A stretch of 53,212 nucleotides of DNA from an uncultured Anaerolineae bacterium (lineage in GTDB: Bacteria > Chloroflexota > Anaerolineae > Anaerolineales > Villigracilaceae): the NCBI GenBank assembly GCA_903822545.1, contig CAIJPN010000158.1, positions 1-53,212 on the forward strand, read 5' to 3'. The notes under the pieces are model-generated. The model saw only the letters and a list, made by a program, of their open reading frames with translations, did no database searches and was not told where the DNA came from. Shown one piece after another: positions 36,801 through 43,952 of this stretch (position 1 is its first letter; each line of letters starts with the position of its first letter). A program made the translations under genes and the position numbers.

Positions 36801-37085
36801 CATCATCGCCACCGCTACTCGTTCATCGCCCATCCCGGTGGTCACAATAAATGGGGGCATTTTTCCTATCCGCCTGACCAATTCATCCCCAGAACCATCC
36901 GGCAGGGAAAAATCGAGCAAAACAAGCGGCGGATAATTGAACGCCAGCCAGGCACATGCATCCCGAATGGTTTTGACACGCGAAACACTGAGATTGTCTT
37001 CACCCAACTTTTGTTGGATCAATTCAGCAATCCCATCATCATCTTCGACCAGCAATATGGTATCGGTATCGTTCAATAACAACAT
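33861..37085 (-). CDS. Hybrid receiver-PAS-GAF-PocR-PAS sensor histidine kinase with HisKA_2 core
   Basis: A 1074-residue cytosolic protein. It starts with a receiver domain (ILLVEDDDGIAELIQ, Asp in VLLDFSLPDGSGDE). A PAS domain, a GAF-like domain and a PocR sensory domain follow (FDDLFSLDEIQRLQDEFASA, then the CLNCVKSD and PCLSGGLWD cysteines), then two PAS domains and a HisKA_2/HATPase core (LLRELNHRTKNNLNIV, NELISNALKYAF). PocR domains of the PocR regulator respond to small diols or hydrocarbons. ATG 37085 is chosen over a TTG at 37103. An N-terminal receiver on a kinase suggests it is a relay that is itself phosphorylated. Confidence 0.88.
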   Translation of the reverse strand: MLLLNDTDTILLVEDDDGIAELIQQKLGEDNLSVSRVKTIRDACAWLAFNYPPLVLLDFSLPDGSGDELVRRIGKMPPFIVTTGMGDERVAVAMMKKGALDYLVKDSSFLDTLPLVVHQALHQIAIERQLVASQKALREKESMYRKVIDTVMDGFWMINSETQQILEVNDAYCIMSGYSRAELLQMSIAHLEANESASDVDDHIRRILAQNGDRFETAHRRKNGDKLHLEISVQPMPEIGMNFAFLHDITERKQREDALAFLAQCGIAPGEDFFQSLARYLAVSLHMDYVCIDRLSGDQLSAQTVAIYFDGNFEDNVSYTLQDTPCGDVAGKTICTFHQGVRHLFPKDVVLQEMLAESYVGTTLWGHDGYPIGLIAVIGRRPLDNPQLAAMMLKLVAARAAGELERKQAEEIIEKRIVALTQPLESGSYSFDDLFSLDEIQRLQDEFASATGVASLIVQPDGTPITSPSNFTYLCSEIIRKTAKGCLNCVKSDTAIGRYHPGGPIVQPCLSGGLWDAGAAITVGGKHIASWLVGQVRDQTQTEEKMREYAREIGADEGTFIKAFYDVPAMSREQFERISSVLFTLANQLSSSAYQNVQQARFITERKQAEEALRESESRFRGYFEQGIVGMAITSSEKGWLAVNQATCDLLGYTQAELKNMTWAQLTHPDDLATDLAQFNRLLTNEIDGYRLEKRFIRKNQQTIYVDLGVQCKRKSDGKLDYILALLSNITERKQAEDALRETNEYLDNLFKYANAPIIVWDPHYKITRFNHAFEIITGRSAKDVIGKPLKVLFPSAQIKASMEHIRKTRTGERWEVVEIPIQHVDGSVRIVLWNSATLFSTDGKTPIATIAQGQDITGRKQAEAQIRAALAEKEMLLRELNHRTKNNLNIVNSLIQIQAGMSENDEFRTLALSLENRIQSISMVHQMLYKSQTLADVNLAEYARELVSKLLSALSISEKKVIVAVDAAPVFVNLDIAIPCGQILNELISNALKYAFPDERCGKVVVQIAQSADAEVILRVSDDGVGFSPDKATADSLGMTIVNTLVNQLHGSLDIVSNDGVTCEIRFKAVARF

Positions 37086-37348
37086 AAGAATATTACCTCG
37101 CAAACCACTTGTCCGGTTGATTATCGTATGCCAAAGAAGCTAGTTTCCATTCTCGCAATTTCCCCACTGTCCGCTTGACAACAGAATTTGATCCCAAAAC
37201 AACAGGATTTCTGGCAAGACGCATCGCCCAAAGATTAGACGATTTTCGAATGGCAAATTTAGTATACAGCATTTTTTATAAGCCGAACATAATTACAACC
37301 CACTTGTGTTACTTGCCTATTCCGTCTGGAGCCTTTATCGGATTAGCC

Positions 37349-37655
37349 TTAACCGAAGAACGCAACCCGCTGACCATCGATATCGATACCCTGCCCACAC
37401 TCGACATGCTGGCGTTGATCAACACCAAAAACCAGAAGGTGGCGCTGGCAGTGAAAAATGAGCTTCCCCAACAACGCTGCTGCCCACCCACTTAGGGCAC
37501 ACTTCCCGAGCTTGTAGCGGGGCCGATCGTGTGCAGGCCTGCTGCCCTAACCGAGGCCAGTGAAGGCGCAGAAGATGACCGGGAAGGTGGCGCAATGGAG
37601 ATCGCTGGACTGGATATCAACGAGAATGATTGCGTCATCGGCATCGCAGCCAAAT
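37349..37655 (+). pseudogene. murQ: Decayed murQ (N-acetylmuramic acid 6-phosphate etherase)
   Basis: The frame encodes LTEERNPLTIDIDTLPTLDM, the hallmark MurQ N-terminus, then ALAVKNELPQ, then CCPPT, a TAG stop (37493-37495) and, still in frame, GTLPELVAGP, EGAEDDREGG and CVIGIAA, all MurQ segments. Intact MurQ has about 40 residues between the 'LP' and 'CPPT' points, including the GAGTSGRLG sugar-phosphate loop, and these are deleted here. The frame is cut at 37656 by a perfect inverted repeat, and no MurQ sequence follows. Three independent lesions (deletion, stop, truncation) mark a dead gene. Confidence 0.72.
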
Positions 37656-37712
37656 GGTGGGGCGGTTTCCTGGCAGCATCCAGGTTGGATTCTGCCAGGA
37701 AACCGCCCCACC
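37656..37712. repeat. Perfect 21-bp inverted repeat with 15-base loop
   Basis: Arms 37656-37676 and 37692-37712 are exact complements; the left begins GGTGGGGCGGTTTCC. It interrupts the murQ remnant at the conserved GIAA region. No T run follows. It looks like a REP- or MITE-like hairpin element. Confidence 0.8.
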
Positions 37713-37845
37713 GCACTGGCATTGACAGGCGGTGTTGTCACGCACGAGATGCGCTTCTCTAACCAATTCCACCTGGCTTACTTACCAGCACCTTAACCTG
37801 AATTTCTCAACCATCCACGAAATCAATTTCTCCATAGATGGAAGT

Positions 37846-38304
37846 TTACGGGATCCAATTGGATAAAACATTCACCACTTTATCCGTCTGCGCGGGGTCA
37901 TTGGTGATGAGATGGACAGCGAAGTTGTGCGGGCCGTCCATGCCTTCATGCATCACAAAGACGGTAGATTCAACCATCGTGCTTTCGCCGGGTTTGAGGA
38001 CCATCGAACCGATGGTCAAATCGGGCGGTCAGCACCCCTCCACAACTTCGACGTATGGCTTTTCCTTGAAGCGCAGCACGCCATCGCCGGTGTTGGTGAC
38101 TTTGATGGCAAATGATTTACCATCGCCAAAACGAACGTCGCCAAACTCGATTTTTTGCTGGTCAACTGCCAATTGGGGCGTGCCACCCCCATCCGCGCCG
38201 CCAAAGGCGAAAAACAGAGCTGCCGCAACCAGCAAAACGCCGCCAGCAACCAGGGCTATCAATTGCGCAGGAATTTTTGCCTGCTGTTCACGTTTCTTTT
38301 TCAT
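37846..38304 (-). CDS. Candidate selenoprotein, DUF1573-like, membrane-anchored, with Cys-Sec motif
   Basis: The frame starts at ATG 38304 (AGAGG upstream), has a membrane anchor at about 13-36 and an Ig-like DUF1573-type fold (KIEFGDVRFGDGKSFAIKVT). It reaches VVEGC followed by UGA at 38031-38029. It then continues in frame for 60 codons of clearly coding sequence (PPDLTIGSMVLKPG, VMHEGMDGPHNF, LITNDP) to TAA 37848-37846. From memory, relatives carry a 'GCCPP' motif here, so UGA would replace the second Cys. A SECIS-like hairpin lies 11 bases after UGA. Total 152 residues with Sec92. It is last in the CuA/cytochrome operon, so a redox or copper-handling role is likely. The alternative is a nonsense mutation. 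Confidence 0.72.
37999..38017 (-). promoter_or_regulatory. Bacterial SECIS-like hairpin
   Basis: On the minus strand GACCATCG and CGATGGTC form a perfect 8-bp stem with the 3-base loop GTT. The loop begins 19 bases after the UGA and has G at its first position. Both features agree with the published description of bacterial SECIS elements (apical loop roughly 16-37 bases from UGA, a G in the first two loop positions). Confidence 0.65.
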
Positions 38305-38313
38305 AGATACCTC

Positions 38314-39318
38314 TTATTTGGAATAATCAAACTGGAATGAGTAAAGGTAAGCAATCACATTCCAGATTTGTTCGTCAGTAAAAATGCTGCCCCACATCGG
38401 CATGCCGGTGCCCATGCCGCCGCGCAGGATTTTGCCTTGCAATAGCGCCGGGCTGGCGCCGAGCATCCGCTGTGGGTCGGAGAAACTGGCCGGGGTCTGC
38501 ATGGACATGTCCATCGATCCGCTCATCGCTTGCATAGAGGCTTCGCCACGCGCCGCAAGGTCATCGGCAAAGACACCATTCCCGCTGCCGGTTTCGCCGT
38601 GGCAGGCGGCGCAGTTTTGGGCGTAGATTTCTCCTCCTTCGGCGAGCGCCGCCGGGGAGGTGTTCTGCGCCCAAAGTGCGGCAACCACCTCCCAGCGTTG
38701 GGAATCTGTCAGCCCGGAAGTGCTCAAATCCTGGAAAACCTGCGAGGGGGAGTGGGAGCGGTAATAATCGGCGGATTGGTCAACCGGTAAATTGCTGATT
38801 TGGTGAAGCAAGCCCATGCCGCGCGCTGCGGATGGTTTTTCAGCGGGAACAGCATCCGCCAGGTGGGGGGCATCCAGGTTCAGGCCGAGAGTCACGTACA
38901 GGGCAGGGGATACCGTTTCCGGGGCGGTCGGTTCGCCGGAGACTTCAAGCGTGCCGCGCATCCGCCAGTGGTTGATTCCACACCAACGGGTGCAGAAAAA
39001 GGTGTAAATCCCCGGTTTGGTGAAGGTCAGCGTGGTCTCACTGACTTTGCCGGGTTCGATGTCCACCGGCTGCATCTCCATCTGGCCCACCGCGAAACCG
39101 TGCATGACATCATCTGACGTGAATTTGAGATGCAGCGGCTCGCCCACTTTGGCCTGGATAACATCGGGACTCCAGCCGCCGCTTTCGGCGATGCTGGCGT
39201 GGATGAGGGGTTCTTCGACGTTGCTCAGAACTGACACCCAGGCCCAAAGCGGGAGCGCGACAACCCCCAGCAGGGTCGCCGTGATGAGGAGGCGGGTGAG
39301 GAGTTCCGGGCGTTTCAT
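38314..39318 (-). CDS. CuA cupredoxin-cytochrome c fusion (cytochrome oxidase subunit II-like)
   Basis: A 334-residue membrane-anchored electron carrier. One N-terminal helix (LLITATLLGVVALPLWAWV) is followed by a cupredoxin with a binuclear CuA site: His73 and Cys109, Cys113, His117, Met120 (CTRWCGINHWRM). The Glu usual between the two cysteines is Arg/Trp here. A single-heme cytochrome c domain follows, with CAACH at 236-240 and a Met-rich loop (GGMGTGMPMWG). The architecture is that of a caa3-type subunit II, but only one membrane helix is present and no subunit I gene is nearby. Its ATG overlaps the stop of the polyferredoxin gene (ATGA). Confidence 0.87.
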   Translation of the reverse strand: MKRPELLTRLLITATLLGVVALPLWAWVSVLSNVEEPLIHASIAESGGWSPDVIQAKVGEPLHLKFTSDDVMHGFAVGQMEMQPVDIEPGKVSETTLTFTKPGIYTFFCTRWCGINHWRMRGTLEVSGEPTAPETVSPALYVTLGLNLDAPHLADAVPAEKPSAARGMGLLHQISNLPVDQSADYYRSHSPSQVFQDLSTSGLTDSQRWEVVAALWAQNTSPAALAEGGEIYAQNCAACHGETGSGNGVFADDLAARGEASMQAMSGSMDMSMQTPASFSDPQRMLGASPALLQGKILRGGMGTGMPMWGSIFTDEQIWNVIAYLYSFQFDYSK

Positions 39319-40640
39319 AGCAGCAGCCAGATCATGAGCAGGGTGACCGCCAGGCAGTAGGAGATAACCGGGGCGGAAGAAATCCCGGCTTGCGGAGCGG
39401 TTTTTTGGGCGGTGCGCGCCGCCCAGGCCAGCCCGCCGACCAGCGCCAGGGATTGCGCAGGGGCAATAAACGCGGAAAGAAGCGGCTGCCAGGCCAAGGC
39501 GGCTGTCCCGAACAGGTTCCAGCCCAGGCCGAGCGGGTCGGAGAGTGCCGCCAGGATGTAGGTGGCATTGGTCAGCACGAAAGACAGGCTGAAGGCCACC
39601 CAGAACATCAGCCCGAGCGGGATGAGCGGTGTGCTGGCAATGGCAAATTCCCTCACCCCAACCCCTCTCCCGCGAGGGGTGATGGAAATGACCAGCCAGT
39701 ACAATCCGGGCAGCAGGATGAAAATGACTGTGAGAAAAATGGCCGCATAAACAAACCAGGCCGGGGTAAAGACGTTGTAGGCGGCGAGTTTGGCCGCGCC
39801 GCTGGAACCCATCAGCACATAAGCGTAGATAAGTGCCGCGCCTAGCATGATAAAGGCCTTGAAGGCTTCGTCCAGTTTGGCCGAGGGGCGGGCCAGGTCG
39901 GCCGAGAAGGGGCGGGCGTTGATGGCAATGTTGTCATGCGGGCAGGTGCGGAGGCACTCCAGGCACAGGCCGCAGTAGGTGTTTTTGGTCAGGCCGCCGG
40001 GGAAGACATCCCAGGGGCAGCCCGAGCCGAGGTCGGAGCCGTTATAACAGGGTTTGCCCACGCATTTGGCGCAGACGTTTTTATCCTTGATGCGCAGTTC
40101 GATGGGCGCGGTTTGGGCATACAGGCCGATAAATCCGCCCACCGGGCAGAGATAGCGGCAGAAGGCGCGGCGTTCGAAAACCATACTCAAGCCGATGGCG
40201 AGAAACAGCATCGCCGCCAGGACAACCGAGGTGACAACCGGGGTGGTGAGGATGACAGATGAGAACAGCGCCACGAGGGTGAAGGAGATGTTCTGCATCC
40301 ACATGTTGCGGAATTTGGCTGGAACGCGCAATCCCAGCCATTTCGGCGTTTTTGGCGCGGGATTGAGCACCGCTCCACGCTGGAGCCAGTCTCCGGCCAC
40401 CGGGATGGGGCAGACCGCGCACCATCCACGCCCGAAAAATGGGACAGCAACCAGGATGAGAATGGCCCACCAGGCAATCCAGACAAAAACAATGCTGAAA
40501 TTATGACTGCCCACCGGCGTGCCGATGAATCCGGCCAGGATGGCAAAAACAAACCCGGCCAGCATCAACACGAACAATACCAGTTGGGGGTAGCGGCTTT
40601 TCAGGAGAGCTTTGACGCGCGGGGAGCGGGTGAGTTCCAT
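39315..40640 (-). CDS. NapH/NosR-like membrane polyferredoxin
   Basis: A 441-residue multi-spanning protein. Near the N-terminus are GRGWCAVCPIPVAGDW and RRAFCRYLCPVGG, the cytoplasmic-face CxxxCP motifs of the NapH/NosR/RdxA group. Cysteine clusters follow: CAKCVGKPC with SGCPW, and CGLCLECLRTCP, enough for two [4Fe-4S] clusters. The C-terminal half has about six more helices. The start is ATG 40640; the frame extends upstream into the spacer. A REP palindrome is incorporated in frame at 39650-39682, encoding TPRGRGVGVREF between helices. It probably moves electrons from quinol or ferredoxin toward the copper proteins (inference). Confidence 0.83.
   Translation of the reverse strand: MELTRSPRVKALLKSRYPQLVLFVLMLAGFVFAILAGFIGTPVGSHNFSIVFVWIAWWAILILVAVPFFGRGWCAVCPIPVAGDWLQRGAVLNPAPKTPKWLGLRVPAKFRNMWMQNISFTLVALFSSVILTTPVVTSVVLAAMLFLAIGLSMVFERRAFCRYLCPVGGFIGLYAQTAPIELRIKDKNVCAKCVGKPCYNGSDLGSGCPWDVFPGGLTKNTYCGLCLECLRTCPHDNIAINARPFSADLARPSAKLDEAFKAFIMLGAALIYAYVLMGSSGAAKLAAYNVFTPAWFVYAAIFLTVIFILLPGLYWLVISITPRGRGVGVREFAIASTPLIPLGLMFWVAFSLSFVLTNATYILAALSDPLGLGWNLFGTAALAWQPLLSAFIAPAQSLALVGGLAWAARTAQKTAPQAGISSAPVISYCLAVTLLMIWLLL
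39650..39682. repeat. REP-like palindrome inside a coding sequence
   Basis: CCCTCACCCCAACCCCTCTC opens a palindrome closing with GAGGGGTGA. The first 23 bases match, with one difference, the reverse complement of 41752-41774 in the intergenic REP. It keeps the reading frame of the polyferredoxin. Confidence 0.75.
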
Positions 40641-40662
40641 TTCAGTGGGCAGTGAACAGTTA

Positions 40663-41124
40663 TCAGTTAGCAGTAATTGTGGGTTGGTTAGAACGTTTCC
40701 AAAAGACAATCGAAAGGATCACCAACGCAGCCAGACCCGCCGAACGGTAAAACCACAGGTTGGGGCCAACATACAGTTTGCCAATCATGAAGGGGTGCAT
40801 CGCGCCGCAGGTGACGTTACATCTCAGCCGGAAAGAGCCCGGTTTATCGGCGACAAAAGTCAGGGTGGCGGTTTGGCCGGGGTCGGCAGTGATCGAAACG
40901 CCGTATTCATCCACATAAAGGCCATGCACCACGTCTGTGGAAACCAGGTGGATTTTCACGGTATCCCCGGGGTTGACCGAAATTTCGCCCGGGCTGTAGG
41001 CATACTGACTGGCTTCGATACGAAATTCCCTTTCCACTGGTGGGCTGGACTGGACTGGCAGCGGCGCGAACATCATCACCAATCCAGCCAGCCCGAGGAG
41101 AAAGAGAAGAAAGTTGAAACGCAT
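40663..41124 (-). CDS. CuA-type cupredoxin with N- and C-terminal membrane helices
   Basis: A 153-residue protein. The N-terminal hydrophobic segment (FLLFLLGLAGLVMMFA) is followed by a cupredoxin domain (YAYSPGEISVNPGDTVKIHL) and a C-terminal helix (AALVILSIVFW). The ligand set is His67, Cys102, Cys106, His110, Met113 (CNVTCGAMHPFM), a complete CuA site as in cytochrome oxidase II and the C-terminus of NosZ. It lies between the PCYCGC lipoprotein (3 bases) and the polyferredoxin in one operon. A stand-alone CuA domain without its usual enzyme suggests an electron relay to another acceptor. Confidence 0.85.
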   Translation of the reverse strand: MRFNFLLFLLGLAGLVMMFAPLPVQSSPPVEREFRIEASQYAYSPGEISVNPGDTVKIHLVSTDVVHGLYVDEYGVSITADPGQTATLTFVADKPGSFRLRCNVTCGAMHPFMIGKLYVGPNLWFYRSAGLAALVILSIVFWKRSNQPTITAN

Positions 41125-41127
41125 GAG

Positions 41128-41568
41128 TTATTTGATGTTGGACGGGCCGTATTTGGCGTAGGTGGCGTCGATGGAGACACGGATGTCGCCGGGGCTTTTG
41201 CCATCTTTCAGCATCCGCATCACATCCAGGGTGATATCCACACAGATGGAGCAGCCGAGGGCGTGATTATCGAAAGTGACGACGCCTTTTTCATCGGTGC
41301 CGGAAACATAACAGTCGTAATTGGAAGTGTGCCCGATGTCGCCGCAGCCGCAGTAGCAGGGGATTTGTTCCATCAGATCCGCATTGGCGGCGGCGAACTG
41401 GTAGGCCTGCTGCACGCTGACCGGGGCGGTCTGGACTTCGGCGGGCATTTTGTCGAGTGACATCATTTCAAGATGCTCACTGGCGCCTGACTGGCCCGAA
41501 CAGGCCGATAGCGAACCAAAGATGAGCGCCGCAAGTAAAGTGAAGATGACAAGCCTGGTTTTGAACAT
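41128..41568 (-). CDS. PCYCGC-motif lipoprotein
   Basis: A 146-residue exported lipoprotein. The true start is ATG 41568 with GGAGAA upstream; the lipobox is GSLSAC (Cys23). The core IPCYCGCGDIGHTSNYDC, plus GCSICVDITLDV, gives six to seven cysteines and two histidines, the mark of the PCYCGC family. That family is of unproven function but often lies near copper/CuA and cytochrome oxidase genes; a role in copper delivery is an inference. It is first in a five-gene operon ending with the candidate selenoprotein and is preceded by a 28-base palindrome. Confidence 0.83.
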   Translation of the reverse strand: MFKTRLVIFTLLAALIFGSLSACSGQSGASEHLEMMSLDKMPAEVQTAPVSVQQAYQFAAANADLMEQIPCYCGCGDIGHTSNYDCYVSGTDEKGVVTFDNHALGCSICVDITLDVMRMLKDGKSPGDIRVSIDATYAKYGPSNIK

Positions 41569-41658
41569 GGGGATTTCTCCGGGAAGGTTGGGTGTTGTTT
41601 GTAACAAGGCCAATCTTATCGGCTCATTCACCCCACGAACAGCGCAGAATGGCGCAGC

Positions 41659-41686
41659 GGGATATAGGCAAAATTGCCTATATCCC
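41659..41686. promoter_or_regulatory. Operator-like palindrome A
   Basis: Perfect 13-bp arms, GGGATATAGGCAA (41659-41671) and TTGCCTATATCCC (41674-41686), around AA. It lies 91-118 bases before the PCYCGC gene start. It shares ATAGGCAAwwTkGC with site B and the site near 49076. Confidence 0.65.
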
Positions 41687-41695
41687 ACCGCTTCT

Positions 41696-41774
41696 CCCTC
41701 ACCCTCCGCCCTCCCGCAAAGGGGGATGGGACTTTAAAACCCCTCTCCCGGCGGGAGAGGGGCTGGGGTGAGGG
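41696..41774. repeat. Compound REP-like element
   Basis: Outer arms CCCTCACCC (41696-41704) and GGGTGAGGG (41766-41774) enclose an inner hairpin CCCCTCTCCC-GGC-GGGAGAGGGG (41740-41762). It lies just after the stop of the second polyferredoxin gene and may also act as its 3' end. Confidence 0.75.
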
Positions 41775-41778
41775 CGCT

Positions 41779-43146
41779 TTACATTCTCATCGCCATCGGC
41801 AGGACGAACAGGTAAACATTCATGACACCGAGTACTACCATCAGCACTGCGTAGGGCGCGAAGGTGCCCCACAGTTTTTCGGGGGCATAGTTGGCTTTGG
41901 CGATGCGGTAGGCGGTGTAGAGCGAACCGAGGAAGCCCAGGCCAATCAGCCCGAACTGGAGCAGTTGGATGGTGCTGTCAGACATCAGCGCGGCGGAAAG
42001 GTTGTGGCCGACTTCCTGCCCGAACAGCGCCAGCCCGGTGAACCAGATCGATTTGCCCTCGGCCAGCAGGTGGAACAGGTTGTGGGCCATGTGCCCGGCC
42101 ATATCCAGCACGATCAGGGCGTAGCCGAAGCGGGTGAAGTTGGTCAGCAGCGATTCGCGGTTGAATTTCGCGGCCACCCAGGAGGTCAGGCCAAGCATGC
42201 TGATCGGGATGATGATGGAAACCAGGAAAGCGATCGAGAAGGTCACAGCGTAGCTGGTGGTGCCGACAGCGTTCTCCAGCCAGCGCAGGATGGGCGGCCA
42301 GGCTTCGAGCATGGTCACGTTCTGGACAAAAACGATGCCCATGATGACCGCTGAAAGGAAGGCTTCCTCCAGTTTTGGCTTGCGGATGAACCAAAGTTCA
42401 AACGAAGGCGGGCGCACCGTCACCTGGATGGAGTCGTTCGGGCAGTTCTTGGCGCAGTTGGCGCAGATGTTACAGTTGGCGCTGGAAGTCATAGTCTTGG
42501 GGAATTCAAACAGCGGGCAGCCATCCGCTTTTTCCGTGCCTTTGTAGCAAGAGGCAAGGGTGCAGGTGGCGCAAATCTCAGGCGTGCCACGCAGTTGCAG
42601 CATCCCGGCGCGGGCGTAATTGCCCGAAAGACCGCCCAGGAAGCAAACGTAGCGGCAGAAGGTGCGGCGCTCAAAGAACGCGCCCGAAGCCACCACACCA
42701 GTCGTCAGGGTCAGCATCAGGATGCCGGAACCGACGGGATTTTCCACCACACCCCAGACATGATCGCTCCAGGTGATGAAAATGAACAGCGCGTCGATAA
42801 TCCAGATGCCGTATTTTTTCAGGAACTTCGGCGCGGGCTTGTTACTGCCGACAAACTTCTGCACCAGGTCATTGATGGTCGCAAACGGGCAGATGGCGCA
42901 CCAGAAACGCCCCAGGAACAGGAACATGATCGGGATGACCGGCCACCACAGCACCCAGGTCAGGGCGGTGCCAAAATTATCGTGCGCCGAAGTCGGCCCG
43001 AGCAGCAGTTCAAACATAATCACCATAAAAATCAGCAGGGTCGGCCACTGGATGATGCCCGGGTACCACTTGCTGCGCATGAAGCGGCCAATCCACTTAT
43101 TTTTGAGCAGGTTATTTTGAGCGGGGGTTTGGGTCAGGGTGGTCAT
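41779..43146 (-). CDS. NapH/NosR-like membrane polyferredoxin, second copy
   Basis: A 455-residue multi-spanning iron-sulfur protein. It shows the same plan as the protein at 39315: GRFWCAICPFATINDL and RRTFCRYVCFLGG in the first half, then CATCTLASC with DGCPLF and CNICANCAKNCPNDS, about two [4Fe-4S] sites. A C-terminal half with roughly seven helices carries extra histidines (DMAGHMAHNLFHLL) that could hold heme or quinol. It begins 3 bases after the FixH-like gene. The copies are clearly divergent, so the pair probably has distinct partners. Confidence 0.83.
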   Translation of the reverse strand: MTTLTQTPAQNNLLKNKWIGRFMRSKWYPGIIQWPTLLIFMVIMFELLLGPTSAHDNFGTALTWVLWWPVIPIMFLFLGRFWCAICPFATINDLVQKFVGSNKPAPKFLKKYGIWIIDALFIFITWSDHVWGVVENPVGSGILMLTLTTGVVASGAFFERRTFCRYVCFLGGLSGNYARAGMLQLRGTPEICATCTLASCYKGTEKADGCPLFEFPKTMTSSANCNICANCAKNCPNDSIQVTVRPPSFELWFIRKPKLEEAFLSAVIMGIVFVQNVTMLEAWPPILRWLENAVGTTSYAVTFSIAFLVSIIIPISMLGLTSWVAAKFNRESLLTNFTRFGYALIVLDMAGHMAHNLFHLLAEGKSIWFTGLALFGQEVGHNLSAALMSDSTIQLLQFGLIGLGFLGSLYTAYRIAKANYAPEKLWGTFAPYAVLMVVLGVMNVYLFVLPMAMRM

Positions 43147-43149
43147 GGG

Positions 43150-43827
43150 TTATGCCTTTCCAATTTTAGATTTCATCACAAAAGCCACGGCGAGTATCCC
43201 GGCATTGATGGCCGCGAAAACAGAGAGCACAATCGAACCAGCGTTGGATTTGGCAACTTCGAGCGGGAATTCCGCTTCGAGCAGTTCGCCCTGCACAGTG
43301 ATGTGGACGAGAACGGCCAGGTCGCCATCTTTCTCGATTGCCAGTTCACCCTCGTACTCGCCCTCTTCGTGGCCGGGTTCCAGCGCCGCCATTTCGTCAT
43401 GTTCATCCGAAACCGGCGAAATGCTGTTGATGCTGGACATTGTGCCGGGGGTGGGTGTGGCGGCTGGATTCTCTTCCATACCGTGCATCGATGTCGATGG
43501 GCTGGATTCGGCCTCTGTGGGTTTTGCCTCCATCTCATCCATCTCGCCCTCGGCGCTTTCTTCCGCTTCGGAATGTTCCTCCACGCTGATTTCAACCTCC
43601 GCCCCTGGAACCGGCATCCCGGCGGCATCGACGATTTTCACATGGACAGGATTTTCCCCGATGCTGGCAGGTTTCTCAAAAACCAGGGTAATGGTGTACC
43701 CGCCAATGGTCTGGGAGAAGGACAGGCCGCCTTCGCCGCCATCCGCCAGGGCGGGGGTGGGGAAAATAAACGCCGCCATAAGTATGGCTGTGAACAGGAG
43801 CAGGATTGTGGTCAGGGATCGTTTCAT
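43150..43827 (-). CDS. FixH/YtkA-like exported protein with His/Met/acidic insert
   Basis: A 225-residue exported protein. A signal peptide ends near ALA-28. A beta-sandwich (YTITLVFEKPASIGENPVHV, then PVPGAEVEISVEE) is interrupted by about 80 residues rich in Glu, Met, Ser and His (EEHSEAEESAEGEMDEME, MHGMEE, DEHDEM). It then closes (GELAIEKDGDLAVLVHITVQG) before a C-terminal helix (IVLSVFAAINAGILAVAFVM). Such inserts commonly bind soft metals. FixH and YtkA proteins accompany cytochrome oxidase copper loading. Operator-like site C lies 61 bases before the start. Confidence 0.72.
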   Translation of the reverse strand: MKRSLTTILLLFTAILMAAFIFPTPALADGGEGGLSFSQTIGGYTITLVFEKPASIGENPVHVKIVDAAGMPVPGAEVEISVEEHSEAEESAEGEMDEMEAKPTEAESSPSTSMHGMEENPAATPTPGTMSSINSISPVSDEHDEMAALEPGHEEGEYEGELAIEKDGDLAVLVHITVQGELLEAEFPLEVAKSNAGSIVLSVFAAINAGILAVAFVMKSKIGKA

Positions 43828-43887
43828 GAGTCATCCTTTCGATTTGTGATGACAAAATCTTACCAACCGCCCCCCCAATCAATCAGC

Positions 43888-43922
43888 GCCATATTGCGTA
43901 TTTTTCCCATGAGCAAAATGGC
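43888..43922. promoter_or_regulatory. Operator-like inverted repeat C
   Basis: GCCATATTGC (43888-43897) and GCAAAATGGC (43913-43922) match at 9 of 10 pairs across a 15-base gap. The near edge is 61 bases from the ATG of the FixH-like gene, exactly as site B is from its gene. A TAAGAT box lies between. Confidence 0.62.
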
Positions 43923-43952
43923 TCGTGTCATTTGTCATACTTTGCTTATGAC

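Noticed and set aside
38029-38304. 91-residue DUF1573-like protein ending at TGA
   Set aside because: The continuation after TGA is clearly coding in the same frame and is followed by a SECIS-like hairpin, so the short form is considered a decoding artefact of treating UGA as stop.
40612-41460. 282-codon plus-strand frame
   Set aside because: It is antisense to the CuA cupredoxin and PCYCGC genes, whose metal motifs establish the true strand.
41590-41610. TTGTTACAAACAA-like small palindrome, also near 44335
   Set aside because: It resembles an FNR- or Fur-like half-palindrome, but only two short A/T-rich copies occur, too weak for a separate regulator claim.
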